From Cupriavidus respiraculi (GTDB taxonomy: Bacteria > Pseudomonadota > Gammaproteobacteria > Burkholderiales > Burkholderiaceae), in the NCBI RefSeq assembly GCF_914271545.1, contig NZ_CAJZAH010000007.1, positions 124,001-188,000 of the forward strand: DNA of 64,000 nt, written 5' to 3'. Under the pieces are notes generated by a model. It saw only the letters and a program-made list of their open reading frames with translations, was not told the origin of the DNA and made no database searches. Position 1 is the first letter of the stretch. Each line of letters opens with the position of its first letter. Below, in pieces: positions 36,307 to 44,726 of the stretch. Made by a program: the position numbers and the translations under genes.

Positions 36307-37440
36307 ATGAGCGATCGCCTTCTCGTTGCCACACGCAAGGGACTGCTGGTGCTGCACCGTCAGCACGAGGGCCGCTGGCACCATGCCGAAACGCATTTCC
36401 TCGGCGAACCCGTCAGCATCGCGCTGGCCGACGCGCGCGACGGCACCTGGTACGCCGCGCTCAATCTCGGCCACTTCGGCGTGAAGCTGTGGCGGCGTCC
36501 GTCCGGGTCCCAGGCCTGGACCGCCTGCGCGGCGCCGGAATATCCGCCGCAGCCCGAGGGCGAGATGGCCGCTGCACCATCCGCTTCGGCCGCGGACCAG
36601 CCCGACCGTCCGCCGCCGGCACCGTGGACGCTGCAGCAGATCTGGTCACTGGAGACGGGCGGCGCCGACGAGCCGGGCGTGCTATGGGCCGGCACCATAC
36701 CGGGGGGCCTTTTCCAGTCCCGCGACGGCGGCGCGAGCTGGGCGCTGAACCGCCCCTTGTGGGACCGGCCGGAGCGCGCCGAATGGTTCGGCGGCGGCTA
36801 CGACTATCCCGGCATCCATTCGATCTGCGTCGATCCGCGCGACAGCCGCCATGTGTCGGTCGCGGTCTCGTGCGGCGGCGTGTGGCAGACCACCGATGGC
36901 GGCGAGAGCTGGCGCGCCACCACGGCCGGCATGAGCGCCGGCTATATGCCACCCGAGCGCAGCGAGGATCCGAATATCCAGGACCCCCACCGCATGGCGC
37001 ACTGCGCGGCGCAGCCCGATGCGCTATGGGTGCAGCATCACGACGGCATCTTCCGCTCCACCGATGGCGGCCGGTCATGGCGCCGCGTGGTGGCCAGCCC
37101 GTCCAGCTTCGGCTTTGCGGTGGCGGTGCATCCGCGCGATCCCGATACCGCCTGGTTCGTGCCGGCGGTCAAGGACGAATGCCGGGTGCCGGTGGACGGG
37201 CGGCTGGTGGTGACGCGCACGCGCGATGGCGGGGGCTCTTTCGAAGCGCTGCATGACGGCCTGCCGCCGCCGCCGGCCTACGATCTGGTCTACCGCCATG
37301 GACTGGCCGTCGATGCCACCGGCGAGCGTCTTGCCATGGGATCGACGACCGGGGCGCTATGGGCGACCGAGGACGGCGGGGACCACTGGCAATGCCTGTC
37401 GGCCCATCTGCCGCCCGTCTACGCGGTGCAGTTCGCCTGA
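36307..37440 (+). CDS. Asp-box (BNR) beta-propeller protein
   Basis: A 377-residue predicted beta-propeller. Four Asp-box motifs S/T-x-D-G-G-x-x-W are visible: SRDGGASW (near residue 138), TTDGGESW (near 196), STDGGRSW (near 253) and TEDGGDHW (near 360). Databases label such proteins exo-sialidase or glycosyl hydrolase-like, but sialidase catalytic residues (Arg triad, Tyr-Glu pair) are not evident and there is no signal peptide, so a cytoplasmic scaffold or enzyme of unknown substrate is more likely. It is paired with the upstream ubiquitin-like gene. ATG 36307 has CGGAGC upstream. Confidence 0.87.
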   Translation: MSDRLLVATRKGLLVLHRQHEGRWHHAETHFLGEPVSIALADARDGTWYAALNLGHFGVKLWRRPSGSQAWTACAAPEYPPQPEGEMAAAPSASAADQPDRPPPAPWTLQQIWSLETGGADEPGVLWAGTIPGGLFQSRDGGASWALNRPLWDRPERAEWFGGGYDYPGIHSICVDPRDSRHVSVAVSCGGVWQTTDGGESWRATTAGMSAGYMPPERSEDPNIQDPHRMAHCAAQPDALWVQHHDGIFRSTDGGRSWRRVVASPSSFGFAVAVHPRDPDTAWFVPAVKDECRVPVDGRLVVTRTRDGGGSFEALHDGLPPPPAYDLVYRHGLAVDATGERLAMGSTTGALWATEDGGDHWQCLSAHLPPVYAVQFA

Positions 37441-37480
37441 ATCGCAGGGACTCTACGGCGGCCGCGGGAGCGCGCGCGCC

Positions 37481-39262
37481 TTACCAGCGCCGGTTGAGCT
37501 GGATGCCGAAGATCGACCCCGAAGCCTGCGAGGCCCAGGCCTCGGCCGGCGCGGCGAAGGAGATGCCCTCGACATCGTTGGAGCGGCTATAGGTGTAGAA
37601 GGCGCGCAGGTTCGCGTTTCCGGCAGACTTGCCCAGCGTGAAGGTCGGCGCCACCGTTAGCGCGGTGCGCTGGCCGCTGGCGCCGAAGCCCGACGAGATC
37701 TGGTCGTGCGCAACCTCGAAGGTCAGCTTGAACTGGTCGCTGGCGACGTAGCTCGGGCGCACCCGGGTCGCCATCCACTGCAGCGTACCCAGCGCCGACT
37801 GGTCGAACTGCATGCTCGATTCCACCGAGCCGCCGAGGCCGGACTGTCCCTTCCATTCCATCGACTCGGCCACGCGCACGCGCGAGAGCGAGGCGCCCAT
37901 GCCGGTATAGCCCGTCATGGCGGTGCGGCTGCCGCTGCCGTACTGCACCCCCAGCCGGTTGGTGCCGGCGAGCACGCCTTTCTGTTCGTGCAGCGCGGAC
38001 GCCCACCAGGCGCTGCCGGCATCCTGCGAGGGATCCTGCGATTCGACGCGCGTAAAGCCCAGCTGCAGCGAGCCGCGGTCGTTGGTGCGGATCGGGCCGG
38101 TGCGCAGCGAATGGTAGCTGGGCAGGTGCTGGCCATTGGTCTCGTCGCGGGCGGTGAACTGGTAGCTCAGGCCGACGCTGCCGACGCGGGCGTTGTCCAC
38201 GCCGAAGCGCATTGCGTTGGACGTCGGCGGCAGCAGGCCGGATGACAGCAGGAAGGGAGACACGTCGCGCCGGCCCATCCACATCGTCGCGCCGTCGAGC
38301 TCGGACAGGCCGCTGACCGCGGTATAGAACTGCGGCACGAGCTGGTACGGATCGACGGCGGCCGGCCGACCGTTGACCGTGGTGGCCTCGGTGCCGCGCG
38401 CCTTGGCCACGACCTGCACCTGGCCGCCGCCGTCCAGCGACAGCAGCGATTCCTTGACGCTCACCTCCCCGGTACTGCGGCACGCCACGCCGGAGCCCAG
38501 GCCGCTGGACAGGCCGGCGCCAGGACAAACCCGGCTCGACGAGCGGCGCTCCTCGTAGGCCGCGCGGCCGCTGTAGCTCAACCGCCATACCGATTCCTCC
38601 GCCGGCTCCATCGCGGGGAGGCTGGAGGCGAAGACAGGCGGCGCGTCCGGCGGCGTCTCGGCGCTGGCCTCGCCCTGCTGCGCCGGCGCCGGCGCAGGGG
38701 GATCGGGAACGAAGACGCCGACGCGCTCGGGGAACAGCACCACCGGCGGCGGGGGCGGCGGCTCCGGCGGGCCGGCCAGTTCGACCGGCTCCTCGGCGGC
38801 AGGCGCCTCGCCGGTGGACGGGTCGACCTGCGCCTGCCCGGGCTCGCCGGCAGCGGCGGGCGCCGCGGGCTGGTCCAGCGGTTGGCCAGGCTGGTCCGGC
38901 GGCGCGGCCTGGGCCGTGGCGGCACCGTCGTTCGCAGGAGCGGGGGCGGGGGCTGAGGCTGAGGCTGAGGCGCCACTGTCCGGCGCCGGCACGGAGGCCC
39001 CAGCGCCGTCCGCGGCCGCATCGAGCAGGGCGCCCAGCGGATCGGCGGCCGGCGCGGCGGATTCGCTCGATGCCGGAGGAACCGCGACCGTGGCCACCGG
39101 CGGCACGGCGGGCGGTGCTCCGAGCTGCGGCGGGGCCAGCAGCGCGCTGTCTGCCGCCTGCTGCACGGGCTGGGCGCACGCAACCATCCCCCAGGCAGCG
39201 AGCACGGCCATGCTCAGGCGGCGGGAGGAAAGGCGGGGAGCGAATGGCACGGACGGCAGCAT
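37481..39262 (-). CDS. Maltoporin-like outer-membrane protein with Pro/Ala-rich N-terminal domain
   Basis: A 593-residue predicted outer-membrane protein. Residues 1-30 are a signal sequence ending near VACAQ. Residues about 31-210 are low-complexity Pro/Ala/Gly/Glu sequence. The remainder (about 215-593) has amphipathic strands and the signatures of the LamB/carbohydrate-porin family: a late KLTFEVAHDQI...LTVAPTFTLGK...NLRAFYTYSRSN block that matches the conserved maltoporin C-terminal strands, and a terminal aromatic (QLNRRW). It may transport sugars or other small solutes; the long N-terminal part could cross the periplasm. No sugar transporter is adjacent. I prefer ATG 39262 to the more distal start at 39289. 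Confidence 0.72.
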   Translation of the reverse strand: MLPSVPFAPRLSSRRLSMAVLAAWGMVACAQPVQQAADSALLAPPQLGAPPAVPPVATVAVPPASSESAAPAADPLGALLDAAADGAGASVPAPDSGASASASAPAPAPANDGAATAQAAPPDQPGQPLDQPAAPAAAGEPGQAQVDPSTGEAPAAEEPVELAGPPEPPPPPPVVLFPERVGVFVPDPPAPAPAQQGEASAETPPDAPPVFASSLPAMEPAEESVWRLSYSGRAAYEERRSSSRVCPGAGLSSGLGSGVACRSTGEVSVKESLLSLDGGGQVQVVAKARGTEATTVNGRPAAVDPYQLVPQFYTAVSGLSELDGATMWMGRRDVSPFLLSSGLLPPTSNAMRFGVDNARVGSVGLSYQFTARDETNGQHLPSYHSLRTGPIRTNDRGSLQLGFTRVESQDPSQDAGSAWWASALHEQKGVLAGTNRLGVQYGSGSRTAMTGYTGMGASLSRVRVAESMEWKGQSGLGGSVESSMQFDQSALGTLQWMATRVRPSYVASDQFKLTFEVAHDQISSGFGASGQRTALTVAPTFTLGKSAGNANLRAFYTYSRSNDVEGISFAAPAEAWASQASGSIFGIQLNRRW

Positions 39263-39535
39263 GGGACCACTGGAGCGAAGGCAATACACGAACCCGGATG
39301 GGTCCGCCGGGGTCAGCCCGGCGGGGCAACTTTTTTATCAGCCGGCCTTTTCGACCGCAAGCGGGGTTACAAAATCCATGCAGATATGACTTTCTTGCGA
39401 TACGAAACCGGGCGCAACTGTTGTTTTACGAGACGTTCGTGACAAAGCCATTCACCTTGCGCATGGTGAAAATCCCGCCGTATTCCTAGCGAAAACCCGC
39501 ACACCATCGCTACCCCGTGCCGAATTGGCCACCGC

Positions 39536-39541
39536 TATAAT
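39536..39541 (+). promoter_or_regulatory. TATAAT -10-like element upstream of the TRAP-binding gene
   Basis: A perfect TATAAT stands out in GC-rich sequence about 165 bases before the gene. No good -35 box is seen at the usual distance, so the promoter may need an activator. Confidence 0.35.
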
Positions 39542-39575
39542 CGGTCAGCCTGTCGGTACGGGTCAGGACGGGCCC

Positions 39576-39627
39576 GAGCCTGTTACCGGCGCACACGCAA
39601 TGACAGGTGTGCGCCGGTAACAGGCTC
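39576..39627. repeat. Perfect 21-bp inverted repeat
   Basis: Left arm 39576-39596 (GAGCCTGTTACCGGCGCACAC) pairs exactly with 39607-39627; loop of 10 bases. No T-run follows, and it lies in the 5' leader of the TRAP-binding gene. It may be a regulatory hairpin or a small palindromic repeat element. Confidence 0.85.
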
Positions 39628-39707
39628 CGTGTTGCTCGGCGGCTCAATATTGCGCGCGGCCTTTCACGGCCTGGCGCCGCATCAAAAATCCATAACGAGG
39701 AGAATTC

Positions 39708-40844
39708 ATGGAACGTCGTTCCTTTTTGTTGAAGGCAGGGGCGGTCGCCGCCACCGGGGCACTGGCCGCATGCGGCAAGGACGAGCAGCCGGCCGCGCCG
39801 GTCGCCGCCAGCGGGCCGGCCGCACCGGCCGTGGTGGGCAGCAACCCCGCGGTGGAATGGCGCCTGGCTTCCAGCTTTCCGAAATCGCTCGACACCATCT
39901 ATGGCGGCGCCGAACTGCTGTCAGCCCGCGTGCGCGAACTGACCGACGGCAAGTTCAACATCAAGGTTTTCGCCGCCGGCGAAATCGTGCCGGGCCTGCA
40001 GGTGCTGGACGCCGTGCAGAACAATACGGTCCAGATCGGCCACACGGCCGGCTACTACTACTTCGGCAAGAACCCCACGCTGTGCTTCGACACCACGGTG
40101 CCGTTCGGCCTGACCGCGCGCCAGCAGACCGCCTGGATGATGCAGGGCAACGGCATGAAGGTCATGCGCGAATTCTTCAAGGAATACAACGTCGTCAACT
40201 TCCTGGGCGGCAACACCAACGCGCAGATGGGCGGCTGGTTCCGCAAGGAAATCAAGACGGTGGCGGACCTGCAGGGCCTGAAGTACCGCGTCGCCGGGTT
40301 CGCCGGCGTGGTGCTGGCGCGCCTGGGCGTGGTGCCGCAGCAGATCGCCGGCGGCGACATCTACCCGGCGCTGGAGAAGGGCACCATCGACGCGGCCGAG
40401 TGGGTTGGCCCCTACGATGACGAAAAGCTCGGCTTCTACAAGGTCGCGCCGTACTACTACTATCCCGGCTGGTGGGAAGGCAGCGCCCAGCTGTCGTTCT
40501 ATGCCTCGGCACCGGAATTCGAGAAGCTGCCGGCGCTGTACAAGCGCGCGCTGGAGACTGCCACGGTCGAGGCCCACACCAACATGATGGCCAAGTACGA
40601 CAACGTGAATCCGCAGGCGCTGGCCCGCCTGCTGGAGAACGGCGTGAAGCTGCGCCCGTTCTCGAAGGAAATCATGGAGGCATGCTTCAAGGCGACCCAG
40701 GACGCCTACGCCGAGGAAGTGGCGAAGAACCCGTCGTTCAAGAAGATCTACGACGACTGGCGCGTCTTCCGCAACAACCAGGCCGCGTGGTTCAACGTGG
40801 CCGAGCAGGCGTTCGCGCAGTTCAGCTTCGCGCGCAAGCTCTGA
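39708..40844 (+). CDS. TRAP transporter substrate-binding protein (DctP-like)
   Basis: A 378-residue periplasmic solute-binding protein. The N terminus has a twin-arginine motif (RRSFLLKAG) and a lipobox-like LAAC, so it is probably a Tat-exported lipoprotein, then an Ala/Pro linker and the DctP fold (VEWRLASSFPKSLDTIYGGAELL..., conserved Arg in FRKEI region, TIDAAEWVGPYDD). Sequence is closest to keto-acid or 2-oxoacid-binding members. No DctQ or DctM membrane genes lie next to it; the neighbour rarD belongs to another family. A strong GAGGAGAATT ribosome-binding site precedes the ATG, and a terminator follows at 40902. Confidence 0.93.
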   Translation: MERRSFLLKAGAVAATGALAACGKDEQPAAPVAASGPAAPAVVGSNPAVEWRLASSFPKSLDTIYGGAELLSARVRELTDGKFNIKVFAAGEIVPGLQVLDAVQNNTVQIGHTAGYYYFGKNPTLCFDTTVPFGLTARQQTAWMMQGNGMKVMREFFKEYNVVNFLGGNTNAQMGGWFRKEIKTVADLQGLKYRVAGFAGVVLARLGVVPQQIAGGDIYPALEKGTIDAAEWVGPYDDEKLGFYKVAPYYYYPGWWEGSAQLSFYASAPEFEKLPALYKRALETATVEAHTNMMAKYDNVNPQALARLLENGVKLRPFSKEIMEACFKATQDAYAEEVAKNPSFKKIYDDWRVFRNNQAAWFNVAEQAFAQFSFARKL

Positions 40845-40901
40845 TCGTCGCTGCGCTGGAGCGGGCGCCGTGCCCGCTCGGCCGCGGTGGCGGCCCCTCC
40901 G

Positions 40902-40926
40902 AGCCCGTGCCTGCACGGGCTTTTTT
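40902..40926 (+). terminator. Intrinsic terminator after the TRAP-binding gene
   Basis: Stem AGCCCGTG (40902-40909) with CACGGGCT (40914-40921), followed by TTTTTT. Confidence 0.9.
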
Positions 40927-40963
40927 GCGCCGGTAGAATCTGCCCCTTCTACAGGGGTGTTCC

Positions 40964-41854
40964 ATGCGGATAGGCATTCTGTACGCGTTGCTGGCGTACA
41001 TCATCTGGGGCGTGCTGCCGCTCTATATCAAGGCGCTGCAGGGCATCGCGCCGTTCGAGATCCTGCTGCACCGGATGGTGTGGTCACTGGTCTTCCTCGG
41101 CCTGATCCTGGCCGTGCGCCGCCACTGGGGCTGGCTGCGGCAGGCCTGGTCCAGTCCCCGCCTGCTGATGGGGTTCGTCGCCAGCGCCTTGCTGTTGTGC
41201 GGCAACTGGTTCCTCTATATCTGGGCGGTGTCCACCAACCGCGTGGTGGACGCGAGCCTGGGCTACTTCATCAATCCGCTGTTCAGCGTGCTGCTGGGCG
41301 TGGTGTTCCTGCACGAGCGGTTGCGACCCGGGCAATGGCTGGCCATCGCGGTAGCCACCGCCGGCGTGGCGTGGCTGACCTTCGCCGCCGGGCAGTTGCC
41401 CTGGATCGCGCTGGCGCTGGCGGCCACCTTCGGCGGCTACGGCCTCATGCGCAAGACCGCAGCACTGGGTACGCTCGAAGGGCTGTCGCTGGAAACGCTG
41501 TTGCTGTTTCCCTTCGCCGCTGGTGCGCTCGCCTGGATGGCCCATACCGGCCGGGCGGATTTTCCCGACGCCAGCCTTGGCACCCAGTTGCTGATCACCA
41601 TGGCCGGGCCGGTCACCGCGGTGCCGCTGCTGTTCTTCGCCGCCGCCGCGCGGCGCATTCCGCTCTCCCTGCTGGGACTGCTGCAGTACACGGGGCCCAC
41701 GCTCCAGTTGCTGCTCGGCGTATGGCTGTGGCACGAGCCGTTCCCGGCCGACAAGCAGATCGGCTATGCCATGATCTGGGTGTCACTGGCCATGTATGCG
41801 GTCGAAGGAATATGGGCGGGACGGCGCCGCGCGCCCGTCACGGTGCCGGAATAG
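40964..41854 (+). CDS. rarD: RarD/EamA-family membrane transporter
   Basis: A 296-residue protein with ten predicted membrane helices in two EamA repeats. RarD-specific sequences include AYIIWGVLPLYIKALQGIAPFEILLHR and the NWFLYIWAVSTNRVVDASLGYFINPLFSVLLG block. RarD was first named for chloramphenicol sensitivity; its transported substrate is not established. ATG 40964 lies directly after the terminator of the preceding gene, with a promoter-like GTAGAATCT upstream. Normal length and intact. Confidence 0.93.
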   Translation: MRIGILYALLAYIIWGVLPLYIKALQGIAPFEILLHRMVWSLVFLGLILAVRRHWGWLRQAWSSPRLLMGFVASALLLCGNWFLYIWAVSTNRVVDASLGYFINPLFSVLLGVVFLHERLRPGQWLAIAVATAGVAWLTFAAGQLPWIALALAATFGGYGLMRKTAALGTLEGLSLETLLLFPFAAGALAWMAHTGRADFPDASLGTQLLITMAGPVTAVPLLFFAAAARRIPLSLLGLLQYTGPTLQLLLGVWLWHEPFPADKQIGYAMIWVSLAMYAVEGIWAGRRRAPVTVPE

Positions 41855-42044
41855 ATCAGCGCCATTTATCGTTAGTTTCTCTTCCTGCTCACTCCGATTC
41901 GTCGCATTGATTAGTCACGTCGGCGGAAGATCTGCTTACCGCAGGTCCCCGCCTTGGTACATTCAGGCCACTAATCAGCGACCGCGCCAGCCGCCAGCCA
42001 AGATTCAACACGCGAATTCCAGAACGCCAGTCCCATCGGCCGAC

Positions 42045-43175
42045 ATGTCCCTGTCTCCCGCCCCTGCCGCCACGCCGCAGCGCAAGATCATCCATTGCGA
42101 TTGCGACTGCTTCTACGCCTCGGTCGAGATGCGCGACGACCCGTCGCTGCGCGGCCGGCCCATGGCGGTCGGCGGGGCGGCGGACCGGCGCGGGGTCATC
42201 GCCACCTGCAACTACGAGGCGCGCGCCTTCGGGGTACGGTCGGCGATGTCGTCGGCCCAGGCGCTCAAGCGCTGTCCCGACCTGCTGATCGTGCGGCCGG
42301 CGATGGACAAGTACCGGGAGGTGTCGCGCCGGATCTTCGCCATCTATCGCGAATACACGGAACTGGTCGAACCGCTGTCGCTCGACGAAGCGTATCTGGA
42401 CGTCAGCGCATGCTCGCGGCATCAGGGCAGTGCCACGCTGATTGCCGACGAGATCCGCCAGCGGGTACGCGAAGAGGTGGGGGTGACGGTGTCCGCCGGC
42501 GTCGGGCCGAACAAGTTCGTGGCCAAGATCGCCAGCGACTGGAACAAGCCCGACGGGCTGTTCGTGGTGCGCCCGGGGGCCCTGGATGCCTTCGTCGCCG
42601 CGCTGCCGGTCGAGCGCATCCATGGCGTCGGCGAGGTCACGGCCGCCAAGCTCAAGCGGCTGGGCGCCACGACGTGCGCCGACCTGCGCGAGTGGTCGCC
42701 CGACATGCTGCACCGGCACTTCGGCGCGTTCGGCGGGCGGCTCTACCATCTGTGCCGCGGGGTGGACACGCGCCAGGTCACCCCGGAGCGCGAGCGCAAG
42801 TCGATCAGCGTCGAGGAAACCTATTCGGACGACCTGCCCGACCTTGCCGCCTGCCTGGCCGAGCTCGATGCGCTGGTGGCCATGCTGGAGGCGCGCATCG
42901 CGCGCGCCCAGGCGCACGGCGCCATCCACAAGCTGACGGTCAAGCTGAAGTTCTCGGACTTCCGGCAGACCACGGTGGAGTGCCGCGGCCACGCGCCGGA
43001 CCGCACCGTCTATGCGCGGTTGCTGACCGAGGGACATGGGCGCCGCGGTCTGCCGGTGCGGCTGCTGGGGGTGGGCGTGGGCACCAGCGATCCCGATACC
43101 GCGCAGCTCGACTGTTCGCGGACCCGCCCGCGGCGATCCTGCCCGAAGCGTCCTGAGGCGCGCGTGCCGGCCTAG
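42045..43175 (+). CDS. dinB: DNA polymerase IV with frameshifted C-terminus
   Basis: A Y-family polymerase, 376 residues as read. The catalytic carboxylates are present (IIHCDCDCFYASVE at the start and LSLDEAYLDVS), together with the thumb helix-hairpin-helix (VERIHGVGEVTAAKL) and little-finger segments. Relatives end ...QLDLFADP..., a beta-clamp-binding motif of the QL[S/D]LF type. Here the frame reads QLDCSRTRPRRSCPKRP...: one base is missing after GAC 43110-43112, and the neighbouring frame continues LFADPPAAILPEAS to a stop at 43156. A lost C in GACCTG would explain this. The polymerase core is intact, but processive clamp-dependent synthesis should be lost if the change is real. A sequencing error is the main alternative. 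Confidence 0.9.
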   Translation: MSLSPAPAATPQRKIIHCDCDCFYASVEMRDDPSLRGRPMAVGGAADRRGVIATCNYEARAFGVRSAMSSAQALKRCPDLLIVRPAMDKYREVSRRIFAIYREYTELVEPLSLDEAYLDVSACSRHQGSATLIADEIRQRVREEVGVTVSAGVGPNKFVAKIASDWNKPDGLFVVRPGALDAFVAALPVERIHGVGEVTAAKLKRLGATTCADLREWSPDMLHRHFGAFGGRLYHLCRGVDTRQVTPERERKSISVEETYSDDLPDLAACLAELDALVAMLEARIARAQAHGAIHKLTVKLKFSDFRQTTVECRGHAPDRTVYARLLTEGHGRRGLPVRLLGVGVGTSDPDTAQLDCSRTRPRRSCPKRPEARVPA

Positions 43176-44176
43176 GGCAGCTGGTTGCGCATCACCAGCA
43201 GCCACGGCATGTGCGAGTTGGTCAGCCCGTCGATGCGGCCGCTGTCGCCCAGCTCGATCACCTCCATCGACACCGATTGCTGCAGATTGCCGCCAATCGA
43301 CTTGACCACGCGCGCGGTGGCGTCGACCTCGACCACGATGTCGCAGTGCATGGGCGTGGTGCCGAAGCCCACCTCCGCCGGCGTGCCGATGTATTTGTCG
43401 CGGCCGCGTCCCGCGCAGACGATATCGCCCGGGCGCGGCATCGCGGGGACGGGTTCGATGCGGAAGGCGGGCGCGGGCAGGATGCCGTCGCGCGCGTCCA
43501 CCACGTACATCGAGTGCGATTCGCCCGTCAGGAACTGGCGCTCGTCCAGGCCTGCCTGGCGCAATACCCACGAGATAAAGACCGCCGACCATGCCCAGCG
43601 GCCCTGCGTGATCTCGTAGCAGTCCGGCGTCTTGCCCACGATGGCCCAGTAGCGCTGGGCCATGGCGCAGCCCTGCACGGTGGCCTCCATGCCGGTGCCA
43701 TCGGGAAAGCCGGGGCAGGTCGCGGCCTGCGGCGCATCGTCGGCGCTGGGCTGGCCGGCGCCGGCCGCGATCCCGTTACCCAGCAGGCCGGCATCGGCGA
43801 GAGGATCGCCGCCCGGCGATGCGCCGGCGGTCGCGACGGCGGGAGCCGGAACCGGCAGCGGACTCGACGTGATGCAGGCCGTATCGTCGCGGCCGATGCG
43901 GATGGTCTGCCCGCCCCAGCGCTGCCACTCCTGCAGCGCGATATCCACGATGCGCTGGCGCGAGGGGGTACCCGCGGCGGGCTGCGCGGGCTCGGCCTGC
44001 GGCAGCGGTCTCGCCTGGGGCCGCGCCGTCGCCGGTGCGCGATCCACGGCCGTGGGACCGGCGCAGCCGGCCAGCAACAGGGCCGCTGCGCACAGGGCGG
44101 CTACCTGTGGAAAGAATTGTGAGAAACGATGTGAATAACGCTGTGGAAATCCGGGCAGGGGCGATCCAGTCGGCAT
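43172..44176 (-). CDS. DUF2272 domain-containing lipoprotein
   Basis: A 334-residue predicted lipoprotein with signal helix and lipobox (ALLLAGC near residue 35), an Ala/Pro-rich linker, then the DUF2272 region (TPSRQRIVDIALQEWQRWGG, GRWAWSAVFISWVLRQAG, and a late CHAP/NlpC-like MPRPGDIVCAGRGRDK...HCDIVVEV). The Cys/His arrangement suggests an NlpC/P60-like fold that could cleave peptidoglycan, but this is inference. The start MPTGSPLPGF (44176) is preceded by GTCATC; several DnaA-box-like sequences lie inside its first codons. It is convergent with dinB, overlapping by 4 bases at the stop codons. Confidence 0.84.
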   Translation of the reverse strand: MPTGSPLPGFPQRYSHRFSQFFPQVAALCAAALLLAGCAGPTAVDRAPATARPQARPLPQAEPAQPAAGTPSRQRIVDIALQEWQRWGGQTIRIGRDDTACITSSPLPVPAPAVATAGASPGGDPLADAGLLGNGIAAGAGQPSADDAPQAATCPGFPDGTGMEATVQGCAMAQRYWAIVGKTPDCYEITQGRWAWSAVFISWVLRQAGLDERQFLTGESHSMYVVDARDGILPAPAFRIEPVPAMPRPGDIVCAGRGRDKYIGTPAEVGFGTTPMHCDIVVEVDATARVVKSIGGNLQQSVSMEVIELGDSGRIDGLTNSHMPWLLVMRNQLP

Positions 44177-44300
44177 GATGGCGTGTGAGTAGCCGGCGCT
44201 ACGCGCGGTCCCCGCAACGCCAGTATTGACAGGGGGTGGCCGCCGATCGAGCGCGCCATCGCGGCCCGGATGGCGAGGGTATTGCACGGTCCACCGCCCC

Positions 44301-44342
44301 GGTGGATAAGCGGGGATACCGCGCGAGGGCGGCTGTGGATAA
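44301..44342. promoter_or_regulatory. DnaA-box pair between HU and DUF2272 genes
   Basis: GGTGGATAA (44301-44309, one mismatch) and TGTGGATAA (44334-44342, perfect reverse of TTATCCACA). Additional weaker copies lie at 44130-44138 (TGTGAATAA) and 44106-44114, 44142-44150. A copy of the GGGGATACCGCGCG repeat lies between them (44312-44325). Confidence 0.6.
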
Positions 44343-44447
44343 CGTGCCCGCCTGGCGCCCGTGCGCCATTGGCGCCAGGGGCGCGGCTGGGCGGGCGGCA
44401 CGGCGGGATCATGAGGGCTGGAGCAGGTCGGAGCCGCCCCGCGCGCT

Positions 44448-44726
44448 TCACTGGTTGACGGCGTCCTTGAACTTCTGGCCGGCCTTGAACTTGATGGTCT
44501 TGGCTGCTTCGACCTTGATTTCCTCGCCGGTGCGCGGATTGCGCGCCATGCGTTCGCCACGCTCGCCCTGGCTGAAGGTACCGAAGCCGATCAGGCTCAG
44601 GCTGTCGCCCTTGGCCACGGCGTCCATGATGGCGTTCAGGGTCACGTTCAGGGTCTGCTCCGCCTTGGCCTTGGTCAGGCCGTCCACACCGGCGGCGATG
44701 GCGTCGATCAGTTCGGTTTTCGTCAT
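44448..44726 (-). CDS. hup: HU-family DNA-binding protein
   Basis: A 92-residue histone-like protein, full length: MTKTELIDAIAAGVDGLTKAKAEQTLNVTL, the beta-arm with RNPRTGEEI, and the C-terminal helix (FKAGQKFKDAVNQ). HU dimers bend and compact DNA and help initiate replication. Good ribosome-binding site (GGAG) before ATG 44726. It is next to a region with DnaA boxes, where HU could assist DNA melting, and near a lysine methyltransferase gene. Confidence 0.96.
   Translation of the reverse strand: MTKTELIDAIAAGVDGLTKAKAEQTLNVTLNAIMDAVAKGDSLSLIGFGTFSQGERGERMARNPRTGEEIKVEAAKTIKFKAGQKFKDAVNQ

Larger units (their letters stand above)
39263..39707. other. Regulatory gap between porin-like and TRAP-binding genes
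   Basis: A 445-base divergent region without a gene. It contains a relatively AT-rich part (39330-39480), a TATAAT hexamer at 39536-39541 without a clear -35, and a long perfect inverted repeat (see separate entry). Confidence 0.6.

Noticed and set aside
35411-36334. Minus-strand open frames across tRNA-Phe ending ...WDGIEPPTQGFSILCSTD or ...GLGRNRTADTRIFNPLLYRLSYRAKE
   Set aside because: These are the well-known false proteins from translating the antisense strand of a tRNA gene; the tRNA is clear and nothing else in them resembles a family.
41796-42044. An 83-residue extension upstream of dinB
   Set aside because: The conserved Pol IV start is near MSLSPAP; the extension covers promoter DNA and has no conserved sequence.
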